Assembly: GCA_039942715.1 (NCBI GenBank)
Contig: JBDVBY010000001.1
Coordinates: 682,001-746,000 of the forward strand
Origin: JABDJX01 sp039942715
GTDB lineage: Bacteria > Pseudomonadota > Alphaproteobacteria > Rhodobacterales > Rhodobacteraceae
Reading direction: 5' to 3'
Length of the DNA: 64,000 bases
This document shows positions 14,794-23,825 of the stretch, in pieces. The notes under the pieces were generated by a model. It was not told the DNA's origin. It did not search any database and saw only the letters and a program-made list of their open reading frames with translations. Made by a program: the position numbers and the translations under genes. How positions within the stretch are numbered: the first letter of the stretch is position 1; every line of letters begins with the position of its first letter.

Positions 14794-15836
14794 TGAACGC
14801 CAAGGCACAGCGCGCAATACGCGCGCCGTTTGAAACGCCTCCCTCCGAGGGCGACGCCATTGAAGTGGCGCCTGGCGTGCTTTGGATGCGCCTGCCGCTG
14901 CCAATGGCGCTGGATCATGTGAACATCTATGCGCTTGACGATGGTGACAGCTGGACGTTGATCGACACTGGCCTTCATTCAAAACGCAGCATCCGTATTT
15001 GGGATAAACTGCTGGCCGGGCCGCTGGCGAGCAAACCTGTGAAGCGCGTTGTCGTCACCCACCACCATCCAGATCACATCGGGCTCGCCGGCTGGTTTCA
15101 AACGGTTCACGGTGCCGAGCTGATCACCACGCGCACCGCATGGCTGTTTGCGCGCATGCTGCATCTGGATGTGCAAGACACCCCAAGCGGTGAAGTTGTC
15201 GCCTATTGGAAAAGCGCAGGCATGCCCGCCGAACTGTTGGCCGCACGAATGAGCGAGCGTCCGTTCAACTTTGCCGACACCGTAGCCCCCATGCCGCTTG
15301 GATTTACCCGCATTGGCGAAGGCGACGTATTGCAGATGGGCGGGCGGGCATGGCGCACGCGCATTGGCCATGGCCACGCGCCTGAACAGGCGACATTTTG
15401 GTCAGAAGACGATGATCTGGTGCTTGGCGGTGATCAACTTCTGCCCTCGATCTCGCCCAACCTCGGCGTCTACGCGACCGAACCCGAAGCCGATCCGGTG
15501 GCAGAATGGCTAGCAAGCTGCGCGCGCTTTCAAACACTGGCGCATGAACGCCACTTTGTGCTGCCCGGGCACAAGCTTCCGTTCATTGGCTTACCCACAC
15601 GGCTTGATCAACTGATCGAAAACCACAATGGCGCGCTCGAACGCTTAGAAGCCGCTCTTGAAACGCCAAAAACCGCCGTGGAATGTTTCAAACCAGTATT
15701 CAAACGCGAAATTACCGGAGACGCCTATGGTCTGGCGTTGGTCGAAGCCATGGCGCACTGCCTGCATCTTTGGCACGCAGGTCGGATCACACGCTCTTTA
15801 CGTGACGATGGGGCATGGCTCTGGCATAAGATCTGA
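14793..15836 (+). CDS. MBL fold metallo-hydrolase
   Basis: A 347-residue metallo-beta-lactamase-fold hydrolase. The metal motif is THHHPDHIGLAGW, further ligands lie in RIGHGHAPEQATFW and the aspartate in LVLGGDQLLP, and the late histidine is in LPGHKLPF. The helical C-terminal extension resembles the glyoxalase-II/BLACT-like C-terminal winged helix. The ATG at 14793 overlaps the stop of the acyl-CoA dehydrogenase gene (TGATG), so the pair is translationally coupled. A thioesterase-like role on the acyl-CoA product is conceivable. The substrate cannot be told from sequence. Confidence 0.87.
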   Translation: MNAKAQRAIRAPFETPPSEGDAIEVAPGVLWMRLPLPMALDHVNIYALDDGDSWTLIDTGLHSKRSIRIWDKLLAGPLASKPVKRVVVTHHHPDHIGLAGWFQTVHGAELITTRTAWLFARMLHLDVQDTPSGEVVAYWKSAGMPAELLAARMSERPFNFADTVAPMPLGFTRIGEGDVLQMGGRAWRTRIGHGHAPEQATFWSEDDDLVLGGDQLLPSISPNLGVYATEPEADPVAEWLASCARFQTLAHERHFVLPGHKLPFIGLPTRLDQLIENHNGALERLEAALETPKTAVECFKPVFKREITGDAYGLALVEAMAHCLHLWHAGRITRSLRDDGAWLWHKI

Positions 15837-15837
15837 C

Positions 15838-16299
15838 ATGGACGATGATATCAAAACCACCGCTGAAGCGATTGAAGGTAGCGCCCTAAGATTGAGTGGT
15901 TCGGTTCATACCGAACCGGGCGCGCCTTGCGTTGAGAAGACGCCTCTGCCAGAGGCCGTTTCCAAGAAGCCGATTGATCAAAAAAGCCCGGCGGAATGGG
16001 CTTACGAACGGCTCATACTTTACATCAAGAACTTTGAGGAAACTCTTGATAATGATCATGAAGCTGCCATGGGGTTTACCGATACTGGTGGTGGATTTCT
16101 GATGATCGAGGGCTTGGGCTTTTTCGACCCTGATCTGGTGACGTTTTATGGCAAAGATCAAACCGGCGCGCGTGTGCAACTGGTGCAGCATGTGAGCCAA
16201 TTGAATGTCTTGCTGCGCGCAATGCCAAAGGCCGCTGACGCGCCTGAGCCGCGTCGGATCGGGTTCAAATTGGAACAGGCGCTGTCTGAAACGGAGTGA
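15838..16299 (+). CDS. DUF6173-like hypothetical protein
   Basis: A 153-residue protein with a disordered N-terminal part and a conserved C-terminal domain (SPAEWAYERLILYIKNFEETL, GGGFLMIEGLGFFDPDLVTFYG) that I associate with DUF6173, found widely in Rhodobacterales. The ATG at 15838 lies one base after the MBL gene stop, so it is the third gene of that operon; the frame upstream to 15658 is a shadow of the MBL gene. Function unknown. Confidence 0.75.
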   Translation: MDDDIKTTAEAIEGSALRLSGSVHTEPGAPCVEKTPLPEAVSKKPIDQKSPAEWAYERLILYIKNFEETLDNDHEAAMGFTDTGGGFLMIEGLGFFDPDLVTFYGKDQTGARVQLVQHVSQLNVLLRAMPKAADAPEPRRIGFKLEQALSETE

Positions 16300-16320
16300 T
16301 TGCGTCGCCTGTCGGCGCAA
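16300..16320. terminator. weak hairpin between convergent genes
   Basis: Stem TTGCG.CG/CG.CGCAA with one mismatch and a short loop directly after the DUF6173-like gene stop; an AT-rich stretch follows. Possible terminator for the operon and the convergent glycosyltransferase gene. Confidence 0.35.
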
Positions 16321-16326
16321 AACCCT

Positions 16327-19300
16327 TTATTCAGCTGCCGCTTTGCTTCCAGCAGTGAACACCGCGTCTGGAAGTTTTGGATCCGTGATCGCGGTAAAAA
16401 GTGTGTGGTAATCAGGGTCTTGCATAAGCACAGCAATGCGCGCGCGGTGCCAGGCAACAGCATCTGAATGCAGCACCGCAAGAGCAGCGTCAGACATTAA
16501 CGCTGCAAGCTGTTCTTTGGCGCGCGGAATTTGCGCCTGAATGCTGAGGTCAGTTTCGGTCGTGTAGTTGCGCTCAGACCAATAGGCCATGCCTTGATCC
16601 TGATCCACGTGGTTGATCCGCCCGCGCTGACGTTTGACCAGATAGCTTTCGGCAGAGCGCAGGATGTAGTGGTTCAGCGTCACAAGATTGTAGCCGATCG
16701 AGGCTTTGCGCGAGAACCACGCTGTGTTGTTCACCGTTTTTTCCGGCATGACGCGCCCAGAGCCATTGACCCAGCGCACTTTGCCTTCATCAGACGTGTC
16801 GATATCGAGCGGGCGATGCACACCCAGTTTCTCATAAGGCGCACTGCGATGCACAAAGCTTTTGAAGCCCCAGCCAAGACGCGGGCGCGGCAGATAGCGC
16901 GGTGCGCATTGGGTGAACCGCTCTGTAATCCAAGTGTCCTCGTAAGCATGCTGATCAGAGGTGCCAAAAAAGCGCCAAGTCATTGAAACGATGTTGGGAT
17001 CATTCATCTGCTCGAACAGACCCGGCAAGGTGCGATCCCCGTGGTGAATGGTGATGAACTCGTCGACATCAATGACGCCAACCCAATCCGCCCCCTTAAC
17101 AACCGGGTGTTTGATTGCATCGTTCAGAGCGCCGCGTTGGGGCTTTTGCCCGGCTTCACGATTGAACGGATTGTCGACGCGTGTGACATGTCCCAGCTCT
17201 TGCAGACGGTTCAGAATGGCGTTGGTCGGATCATCGCAATCGTTGGTGTAGATCAGAAAATGCGTAACCCCGACCGCCATGTGATGGGCGATCCACTCGA
17301 GAATAAAACAGCCTTCGTTTTTCATCGACGACACGACAATGATCTTTTCCGCAGGCAAGCGAGCGGCCAGTGGGCTTAGCATCGGATGACGCGGCTCGAC
17401 TCTGTCCAAAAGGGCTTTGAAGGCAAACTCGTTCTCATCCCCAAGCAAGATCAGATCGCCAAATGCATTGCGCGGACGGTCCGCATCGCTGTCGTTCATC
17501 GTCACTTGCGGATCGCGTTTTTGAGCCTTGGGTTGCAGCGCACGTTGGGGCTCTGGCACGGGTGTGGTCACGGAATGGGCAATGTCGAGAGCGGTTTCGT
17601 CCAAATCATGGCTCAGCACATCACGACTTAGGAAGGCGTGCAGTTTGCCGAAATTCTCGTCGGCCTTTAGCGCGGCGATCCGGTCACGGTGCCACGCCAC
17701 GGCTGCATCATGCGCATGCGCAACCAAAGGATCAGCCGCCAGCATTTTGCGAATAGCGCGCGCGCGGCCAAGCTGGGGAAGGATTGATGTATCGTCCTCA
17801 TCATTGCGATTGTGCAGGTTCCAGTAACCGACGCCTTGATCACGATTTACGTGGTTTGTGCGTCCCCGGTCTCGCTTGACCAGAAAACTGTCGACCGAGC
17901 GCGTGGCATAGTGGTTAAGCGTGACCAGATCGTAGCCCCAGCTTTTGATATTCGAGCGCCAGCCCTGCTCGCGGTAGTCATCTGGCATCGGCTTACCCGA
18001 TCCATTCACCCATTTCAGGGCCCCTTTGCGCGGCTCAAGCGGGCGATGCACGCCCATTTTGGCGAACGGCGCGTCGCGGCGGACCAGTGTTTTAAAGCCC
18101 CAGTTCTGATGTGGCTTGCGCACTTTATGCGGGGCGGCTTTGGTGAATTGCGCGGCGACCGGTTCGTCTTGGTAGTCGACCGCGCCGTTGGCACCAAAGA
18201 ACCTCCAAGTCATTGAGATCATGTCAGGATCATCGCAAGCCGCAAAGAGATCGTGTAGCGTGCCGTCGCGCGTGTGGATGTTGATATACTCGTCAACGTC
18301 CATCACCACATACGCATCGGCCGCCAAAACGCGCGGATGCTCTTGTGCGATCGCGAGGGCAACGCGTTGCGGGCGTTCGCCCTTCTTCACTGGGTTATCA
18401 ACGCGGGTGACAAGGCCGCGGGCGGCCAATGCGTCAAGCAGTTCATTTGTCGGATCGGTGCAGTCGTTGGTGTAGACCAGAAAATGCGTGATCCCGACGG
18501 ACAAATGATAGGCGACCCAATCAAGGATGAACGGGCCTTCGTTTTTCATCGTGGTGATGGCGACGACATCTTCCAGCGGACGGATGTCTTTGCCCGCCTC
18601 TGTTTTTGGCTTTGTATCTGGCGCAATTTTGGGATCTGGTTCCGGCGTCGCAACAGCATAAACTGCACCATTGGCAGCGGCGCGATAGAGTTTGGCGAAC
18701 TCCGCGTCTCGATCCGGGTTGGGCCAATCGCGCAAAGGCGCCTCGCAAGGGTCAATCCGGTGCTTTTGAAGCAAAGTACCCATCAGGCTTTCGGGATGCG
18801 GCAGGCCAAAGTCACGCTCGGCCATGCGTTTGCGAATGCGGCGGCCATAAAGATGGATGGATTGCGTTTCGTCCGTAATGGCTAGGCTGTGATCAACGTC
18901 GGTTAACAGCAATCGGCGGCGCACTTTGAAGCTGTAGGGATAAAGCGCCACCTGCGGCAGTGCGCGCGCCATCTCTCCGGTCTCTCCCAGGAAATGCGTA
19001 ATCGCGTGCGGTCCCCAAACACCCCACTTCTGCTCGCCTGCGTGCACAGGGTTGCCGGCGTCTTTTGCTTCTTGCATCTCGCGGCGGCGAAACGGTTTTT
19101 CCCATGGCGGGATCGCAAATTCGTCGCGCGTGAACTCTAAGAGCGCCTGCAGCGTTAGGCTATCCGGTGGCAAACCAAGCACGCCGCCGTTGACGTGATG
19201 TTCGCTTTCCCACCCGTAAAGATGCCCCTCGACAGGGCGAAACGGCTGATGGCAATAGGCATCTGTATCCGCCCAAATCATACGGTCTGCGTTTTCCAAC

Positions 19301-19548
19301 AAACGATAGCGCCATAGATCGGAATGAAGCGCTGGAGAGCCTGTGCGCTCGTGTACCAAAAAGCCCGCTTCTGGCAGGACATCGCCCGCATCGCGCAATT
19401 CGACCCCATCCGGCACATTCCCAATCGGCTCATAGGAATAAAGGACAACGTGGTGGCCCGCATCTAGAAACGATTGCACGCAAAGCTGTTCGAGAAAGCT
19501 CAGGCTTCCCCGCATCCAAAGCATTGCGATTTGATAGTCCCTGTTCAT
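16327..19548 (-). CDS. giant three-domain glycosyltransferase with tandem GT2-like repeats
   Basis: A 1073-residue cytoplasmic protein. Residues about 1-300 resemble capsular/DXD glycosyltransferases, with a WADTDAY motif at about 92-98. Two homologous domains of the Glyco_tranf_2_4 type follow, starting near MKNEGPFILDW (about 334) and MKNEGCFILEW (about 742), each with THFL(V/I)YTND, a DVDE(Y/F) metal motif, SMTWRFFG and a VNGSG block. The two copies are clearly related but diverged, so this is an old internal duplication. No signal peptide or membrane segment is seen. Likely builds a surface polysaccharide; the sugar and acceptor are unknown. The start at 19548 follows an AAGAGG Shine-Dalgarno. 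Confidence 0.88.
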   Translation of the reverse strand: MNRDYQIAMLWMRGSLSFLEQLCVQSFLDAGHHVVLYSYEPIGNVPDGVELRDAGDVLPEAGFLVHERTGSPALHSDLWRYRLLENADRMIWADTDAYCHQPFRPVEGHLYGWESEHHVNGGVLGLPPDSLTLQALLEFTRDEFAIPPWEKPFRRREMQEAKDAGNPVHAGEQKWGVWGPHAITHFLGETGEMARALPQVALYPYSFKVRRRLLLTDVDHSLAITDETQSIHLYGRRIRKRMAERDFGLPHPESLMGTLLQKHRIDPCEAPLRDWPNPDRDAEFAKLYRAAANGAVYAVATPEPDPKIAPDTKPKTEAGKDIRPLEDVVAITTMKNEGPFILDWVAYHLSVGITHFLVYTNDCTDPTNELLDALAARGLVTRVDNPVKKGERPQRVALAIAQEHPRVLAADAYVVMDVDEYINIHTRDGTLHDLFAACDDPDMISMTWRFFGANGAVDYQDEPVAAQFTKAAPHKVRKPHQNWGFKTLVRRDAPFAKMGVHRPLEPRKGALKWVNGSGKPMPDDYREQGWRSNIKSWGYDLVTLNHYATRSVDSFLVKRDRGRTNHVNRDQGVGYWNLHNRNDEDDTSILPQLGRARAIRKMLAADPLVAHAHDAAVAWHRDRIAALKADENFGKLHAFLSRDVLSHDLDETALDIAHSVTTPVPEPQRALQPKAQKRDPQVTMNDSDADRPRNAFGDLILLGDENEFAFKALLDRVEPRHPMLSPLAARLPAEKIIVVSSMKNEGCFILEWIAHHMAVGVTHFLIYTNDCDDPTNAILNRLQELGHVTRVDNPFNREAGQKPQRGALNDAIKHPVVKGADWVGVIDVDEFITIHHGDRTLPGLFEQMNDPNIVSMTWRFFGTSDQHAYEDTWITERFTQCAPRYLPRPRLGWGFKSFVHRSAPYEKLGVHRPLDIDTSDEGKVRWVNGSGRVMPEKTVNNTAWFSRKASIGYNLVTLNHYILRSAESYLVKRQRGRINHVDQDQGMAYWSERNYTTETDLSIQAQIPRAKEQLAALMSDAALAVLHSDAVAWHRARIAVLMQDPDYHTLFTAITDPKLPDAVFTAGSKAAAE

Positions 19549-19711
19549 GCGCGCCTCTTGTCTCGGGGCTGTTTTCTTACTTTTGGTAAGTGTACCGCAT
19601 GGGGTCGGGCAAGCCAAATGGGTTTCGCACGCCAACGCTGTAAAGCGCTCTCAACTGACCCTGGGCAAAATTGACGATGTCAGAAGGATCAAGAGAAACG
19701 CGAAGCGCGAC

Positions 19712-21235
19712 TTAAGGTATTTGGAAATAAGCCACGAAGCAGAAGCATAGTAACAAGCCGATCAAAAGGCGCAGTGGCGTGCTTGAGCCCTTTGAGGGAG
19801 CGTGAACGATCAATCCATCTTCGCCGAGGTCCGAAGCCGTAATCGGGGGATGCGATCTATCGGACATCACGCGCTCTTTTGACGTCGCCTCGAAAATCTG
19901 GAGCTCTTTTTCCCGCGCACTGCGAATGCGCTCTTGTTTTTCAGCAGCACGTTCGATCCAGTTTGTTTCTGACGCCGTCCGGTCTTGGCCCGGCGGAACG
20001 CCGTCGGGGTTAACATCACTTTTCACATCAGAGACACCCGGGCGCGATCGTGACTTTTTCAGTCGTGTCGATGCACGCCCGGCATTGGGTGAAAAGGATT
20101 CTTGATTGAATTCCTCCACCCATTCAGGCCGAGAGTTGTTCTCTTTTGGGGCCTCAATCACCTCTGGCTCGACAGGGATCATTTTTGACTTACGAACTTC
20201 GTCGTTTGTTTCTGCTACCAATTTGGACAGTTCAAGCTCAAGCTCGATGCTCAGTCCGCTAACCACTTGTCCTTTTGAATTCTTGGCGCTTTCTTCATCG
20301 GCATAGCTATCGGCGATCATCGCCTTCCACTTGGCCGCCGACTGAAGCCGGTCCGTTGGATGGATTTGCATCGCCTGATCAATGGCGTTCAAAAACGCGT
20401 CGTCATATCCGGGAATACGCCCGACCAATGGGACACAAGGGTCTGGCTTTTGGCCCGCGATTTCAATCACGCGGGTCTGGCTGTTGGTCGGGGGTTGCCC
20501 ACTCAGCACATGATAAAAGGTTGCGGCTAGCGCATATAGATCGCTGCACGGATACTGTTCGGAGCCTGCGACGTAAAATTCCTGCGGCGAATAGCCGTCC
20601 TTAACCACAAGCATCGATGAGACGGCGCGTGTGTGGCGGCTGGCATCTGCTTTGGCAGCGCCGAAATCAATAAGGACAGGCGTGCCGGTTTTTTCGATGA
20701 TGATGTTGTCGGGCGAAATATCGCGGTGCAGCAAATCAAGCTTGTGCACTTCTTCTATCGCATCCAGCATCTGCATCAAAATGTGTTTGACGCGTGCGGG
20801 CGACAGGGCCGCGGCATTGGTTTGCAGAATGTCGAAAAGATCGCGCCCGTCGATCAGGTCAATCGCCATATAGGCGGTGGCGTTCTCTTCAAACGCGCGG
20901 TGCACGCCGACGATGTTGGGATGACGCAGCTTGGCAAGACTTCGCGCTTCGCGAATAAACATCCGCACAATGGAGTCGACAGGTTTTTCGTGGGCCTTGG
21001 CGCGTGCCACAACATCATTGCCGCGACGGATGCAGAAATCTTCTGGAAAACATTCCTTGATAACGATCGTACGCCCAAGAACGTTGTCCATGGCGCGATA
21101 CGTGATCCCGAAACCACCCGCGCCCAATTGACCCGTGATGGTGAACTGACCGTCGCACAGCACTGTGCCGATCGGGAGAACCCGATCCGCCATATCAGCG
21201 TCTTCCGCGATTTCTTCGTCTGCCATAGACAGCAC
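19712..21235 (-). CDS. tail-anchored Ser/Thr protein kinase
   Basis: A 507-residue Hanks-type kinase. The glycine loop is LGAGGFG (about 37-43), the lysine is in TIVIKECFPED (K60), the catalytic loop is LLHRDISPDN (about 169-178) and the metal motif is DFGAAK (about 190). A roughly 200-residue polar linker follows, and one hydrophobic segment (LRLLIGLLLCFCFVAYF) lies at the very end, so the kinase is probably cytoplasmic and anchored by its tail. The GTG at 21235 has an AGGGG site upstream; an ATG at 21226 is an alternative. No phosphatase or FHA gene is nearby. The glycosyltransferase gene lies 160 bases downstream. Confidence 0.9.
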   Translation of the reverse strand: MLSMADEEIAEDADMADRVLPIGTVLCDGQFTITGQLGAGGFGITYRAMDNVLGRTIVIKECFPEDFCIRRGNDVVARAKAHEKPVDSIVRMFIREARSLAKLRHPNIVGVHRAFEENATAYMAIDLIDGRDLFDILQTNAAALSPARVKHILMQMLDAIEEVHKLDLLHRDISPDNIIIEKTGTPVLIDFGAAKADASRHTRAVSSMLVVKDGYSPQEFYVAGSEQYPCSDLYALAATFYHVLSGQPPTNSQTRVIEIAGQKPDPCVPLVGRIPGYDDAFLNAIDQAMQIHPTDRLQSAAKWKAMIADSYADEESAKNSKGQVVSGLSIELELELSKLVAETNDEVRKSKMIPVEPEVIEAPKENNSRPEWVEEFNQESFSPNAGRASTRLKKSRSRPGVSDVKSDVNPDGVPPGQDRTASETNWIERAAEKQERIRSAREKELQIFEATSKERVMSDRSHPPITASDLGEDGLIVHAPSKGSSTPLRLLIGLLLCFCFVAYFQIP

Positions 21236-21640
21236 AGGTCGGCCCCTAACAAAGAGATTCAGTTCTCAAACCTATCGCGTGGAAATGTGTTTCATTTGAG
21301 ATTTAAATGTGGCAAAGCCGCGGCCCAAAGCGGCAAAATACCTCAAATTGCGCTTTTTGAGACGGCTGCCCCGCGCTTTTGGCGTGCACGATTCGGGTTA
21401 AAGCAGGTTTTCAAACGGCTTCATTGTTCTGATTTTAAGGGATAATCGTGTTTGTTCATCTTTAACCCACGACGCACGCGACCAAATACTTAAAGGTGCA
21501 TTAACCATTGAGACAGTCTTGCGGCATGTATCGACACTGTTTCCGTTAACCAATGCGAAATCGGAATAAATACGGCTCAAACGCCTGAATGCGGCGCACC
21601 AATGGCACGGGCGTGCAGGGCTTTACTGCATCGTTTTGAC
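21236..21640. other. non-coding stretch between kinase and phnM genes
   Basis: About 400 bases without a credible gene; a 60-codon frame at 21398-21580 looks like noise. It is AT-richer than its surroundings and probably holds the kinase promoter. It contains TTAACCA-type motifs near 21500 and 21547 that resemble CtrA half sites, but the full TTAA-N7-TTAA pattern was not found. No clear terminator follows phnM. Confidence 0.5.
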
Positions 21641-22816
21641 CTAGCCTACCTGTTTGCCTGAACACCAAACAGTGCGCGCCACTGGTGTTTTATCGTGCAG
21701 GTGAATGCGCACCATATCGGCCAAACACCCTTCGGCAATGCGCCCGCGATCGCTAAGCCCGGTGGCTTGCGCCGGAGTTGTGCTGACTGTGCGGATGGCA
21801 CGAGGCAAATCATCCCAAAGCTGCGCCAAACGAAATGCAGACACCATCAAAAGTGCCGGCACATAATCCGACGAGACGATATTAAGCAGCCCGTGTTCGG
21901 CCAGTTCCATCGCAGAGACATTGCCAGAATGCGAACTTCCGCGCACAATGTTGGGGGCCCCCATGACGATCTTGATGCCTTGATCTCGGCAGGCTTGGGC
22001 AGCCTCAAGCGTGGTTGGAAACTCGGCCAAGGCGATGCCCATTTCGCGCGATTTGGTAACGTGGGCGAGCGTTGTGTCATCGTGACTGGCCAGCGTCGCG
22101 CCCAAACGCGCCGCCTCTTTCAGAGTTGTCGCCTCATGTAGGTCGCGCACCTTTTCGCCCTGAGCTTGGCGCAGTGTTACAGCTTCGCGAAACTCGGCGT
22201 CGGTGTACCCGTGCCTGCCTGTGTAATAGACCTTGAGCTTATCAAGATCGCGAAACTGCCGCTGGCCCGGTGTGTGATCCATCAAACTGACAAGCCCGAT
22301 ACGATCATCCAAGCCAAACCCGGCGAATTCTTCGACCAGCGTCTCTGAACACACTTCAGCGCGCAAATGGATCAGGTGGCGTATCTTCAAAAGCCCCGCC
22401 GCGCGCAGAGACAGGATCTCGGAGGCAACGCGCCGCGCATAAATTTTCGATTGGTTATGCTTCGTGCCAAGCGCACCCACACGCAGCGCATCAAAGACCG
22501 TGGTGATGCCAACGCTTGCCAGCTCGGCATCATGGGCCAAAATGGCTGTGTCGTGGGGCAGATGCACGCTCGGACGCGGCTCCATATGGTGTTCCAGATT
22601 GTCGGTGTGAAGCTCGACCAATCCGGGCACGAGTGTATCCCCCCCCATATCCAGCGCGCCCGGCGGCACCCCACCGCCTTCGGTAATCCCGGCAATCTTC
22701 TCGCCCACTACATGCACGGCGCCGGTCATGACTCGGTCCTCAAGAACAATACGCGCATTCGCAAAGCACTGCTCTTGCTGGTCTGCCAAGGAGGGAGCGT
22801 TTAAAGAAGAGGTCAT
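21641..22816 (-). CDS. phnM: alpha-D-ribose 1-methylphosphonate 5-triphosphate diphosphatase PhnM
   Basis: Amidohydrolase-fold enzyme of the C-P lyase pathway that removes pyrophosphate from alkylphosphonate ribose triphosphate. The 391-residue product has the metal-binding block GLVELHTDNLEHHMEPRP, the SLMDHTPGQRQFRDLDK hallmark, ASHDDTTLAHV, and GAPNIVRGSSHSGN. The length is normal. The ATG at 22816 overlaps head to head with the ATG of the divergent DUF1045 gene. No phnGHIJKL genes are in the window, so this is a separate phosphonate locus or a remnant. An internal start is possible but would trim the fold's first strand. Confidence 0.92.
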   Translation of the reverse strand: MTSSLNAPSLADQQEQCFANARIVLEDRVMTGAVHVVGEKIAGITEGGGVPPGALDMGGDTLVPGLVELHTDNLEHHMEPRPSVHLPHDTAILAHDAELASVGITTVFDALRVGALGTKHNQSKIYARRVASEILSLRAAGLLKIRHLIHLRAEVCSETLVEEFAGFGLDDRIGLVSLMDHTPGQRQFRDLDKLKVYYTGRHGYTDAEFREAVTLRQAQGEKVRDLHEATTLKEAARLGATLASHDDTTLAHVTKSREMGIALAEFPTTLEAAQACRDQGIKIVMGAPNIVRGSSHSGNVSAMELAEHGLLNIVSSDYVPALLMVSAFRLAQLWDDLPRAIRTVSTTPAQATGLSDRGRIAEGCLADMVRIHLHDKTPVARTVWCSGKQVG

Positions 22817-23489
22817 GTCAGAATTCCAACGATACGCAGTGTACTATCTGCCAGACCATGCCAATTTGGCAAGCTTCGGAGCATCCTGGTTAGGTTGGGA
22901 TGTGGTGACTGGAACCGAATGCGCGCGTCCGGAACTGGAAGGCTTAGCCGAGGCCACAGCCGCGCCGCACAAATATGGGTTTCATGGCACGCTGAAACCG
23001 CCGTTCAAATTGGCTGATGGGACGAGTGCTGACGCTTTGGCACACACCGTTGCTGAACTGGCGCAAAGCACGTCCGCCTTTGAACTGGAGCGCCTGCAGC
23101 TTGCGTGCATCGGAACGTTTCTGGCCCTTGTGCCTGTCGGGGACACCGCGCAACTTGCAGAGCTAGCTTTGTCTTGCGTCACAAAACTGGATCACTTCCG
23201 CCGCCCTGCTGATCAAGCCGAACTACAACGCCGCCGCGCCGCTGGATTAAGCGCGCGGCAAGAGGCAATGCTGACGCGATGGGGCTATCCTTACGTCGCC
23301 GAGGAGTTTCGCTTTCACCTTACGCTGAGCGGCAAACTGGATGAAATGGCACGGGAAACGTTCCGGCAATTGCTGAACACGCGCCTGCCACCCCTTCCAG
23401 CCCCCTTCCCGATCACATCGATTGCTTTGGTTGGCGAACAGAGCGACGGCACGTTCAAATTGATCCAACGCTCGGCCCTTGGGGCATAA
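22815..23489 (+). CDS. DUF1045 / phosphonate-operon 2H phosphoesterase-like protein
   Basis: A 224-residue protein of the DUF1045 family, which accompanies C-P lyase genes in alphaproteobacteria. Two H-x-T-L motifs, HGTLKPPF near residue 57 and FHLTLSG near 169, are the signature of 2H phosphoesterases, which suggests a cyclic phosphate or nucleotide phosphodiester substrate. The YAVYYLPDHANLASFGASWLGWD start is typical of the family. The ATG at 22815 has an AAGAGG site just upstream. It diverges from phnM with overlapping start codons, so each promoter must lie within the other gene's 5' coding sequence. Confidence 0.85.
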   Translation: MSEFQRYAVYYLPDHANLASFGASWLGWDVVTGTECARPELEGLAEATAAPHKYGFHGTLKPPFKLADGTSADALAHTVAELAQSTSAFELERLQLACIGTFLALVPVGDTAQLAELALSCVTKLDHFRRPADQAELQRRRAAGLSARQEAMLTRWGYPYVAEEFRFHLTLSGKLDEMARETFRQLLNTRLPPLPAPFPITSIALVGEQSDGTFKLIQRSALGA

Positions 23490-23548
23490 ACTCGCGTCAT
23501 CGATTTGCCCTATTCCAGCGCAATACTTGGCTTCGAAAGGTGACGCCC

Positions 23549-23818
23549 ATGCTGTTTGATGCCCCATGCTCTGACACCGTCAGCATTCTTGAAGCCGTGC
23601 TGTTTGGTGCGGGCGAAGCGTGCATTGACGTTGGCATGACGTCGCTTTTGGTTGGTGTGGCGCTGTTTATTGGCTGTGTTTTGGTGTTGCGCCTGATCGC
23701 TCTCATCGTGTTACGCCGAATATTTCCGAAACTGCGCCGCCAAAAGCCAGAGCCTCAGACACCTCCAAGTGAGGGGCTACAGAAACTGCCCTACGAAAGC
23801 CCGATCCGCTCGCGCTAG
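23549..23818 (+). CDS. hypothetical small membrane protein
   Basis: An 89-residue protein with two adjoining hydrophobic segments (ACIDVGMTSLLVGVALFIGCVLVLRLIALIVL) and a basic, proline-rich tail. No family was recognised. The ATG at 23549 is preferred to a GTG at 23540 because the AAGG ribosome binding site ends right before that GTG. It follows the DUF1045 gene by 60 bases on the same strand and converges with the SLC13 permease gene. It may be cotranscribed with DUF1045. Confidence 0.6.
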   Translation: MLFDAPCSDTVSILEAVLFGAGEACIDVGMTSLLVGVALFIGCVLVLRLIALIVLRRIFPKLRRQKPEPQTPPSEGLQKLPYESPIRSR

Positions 23819-23825
23819 GAGCCGC

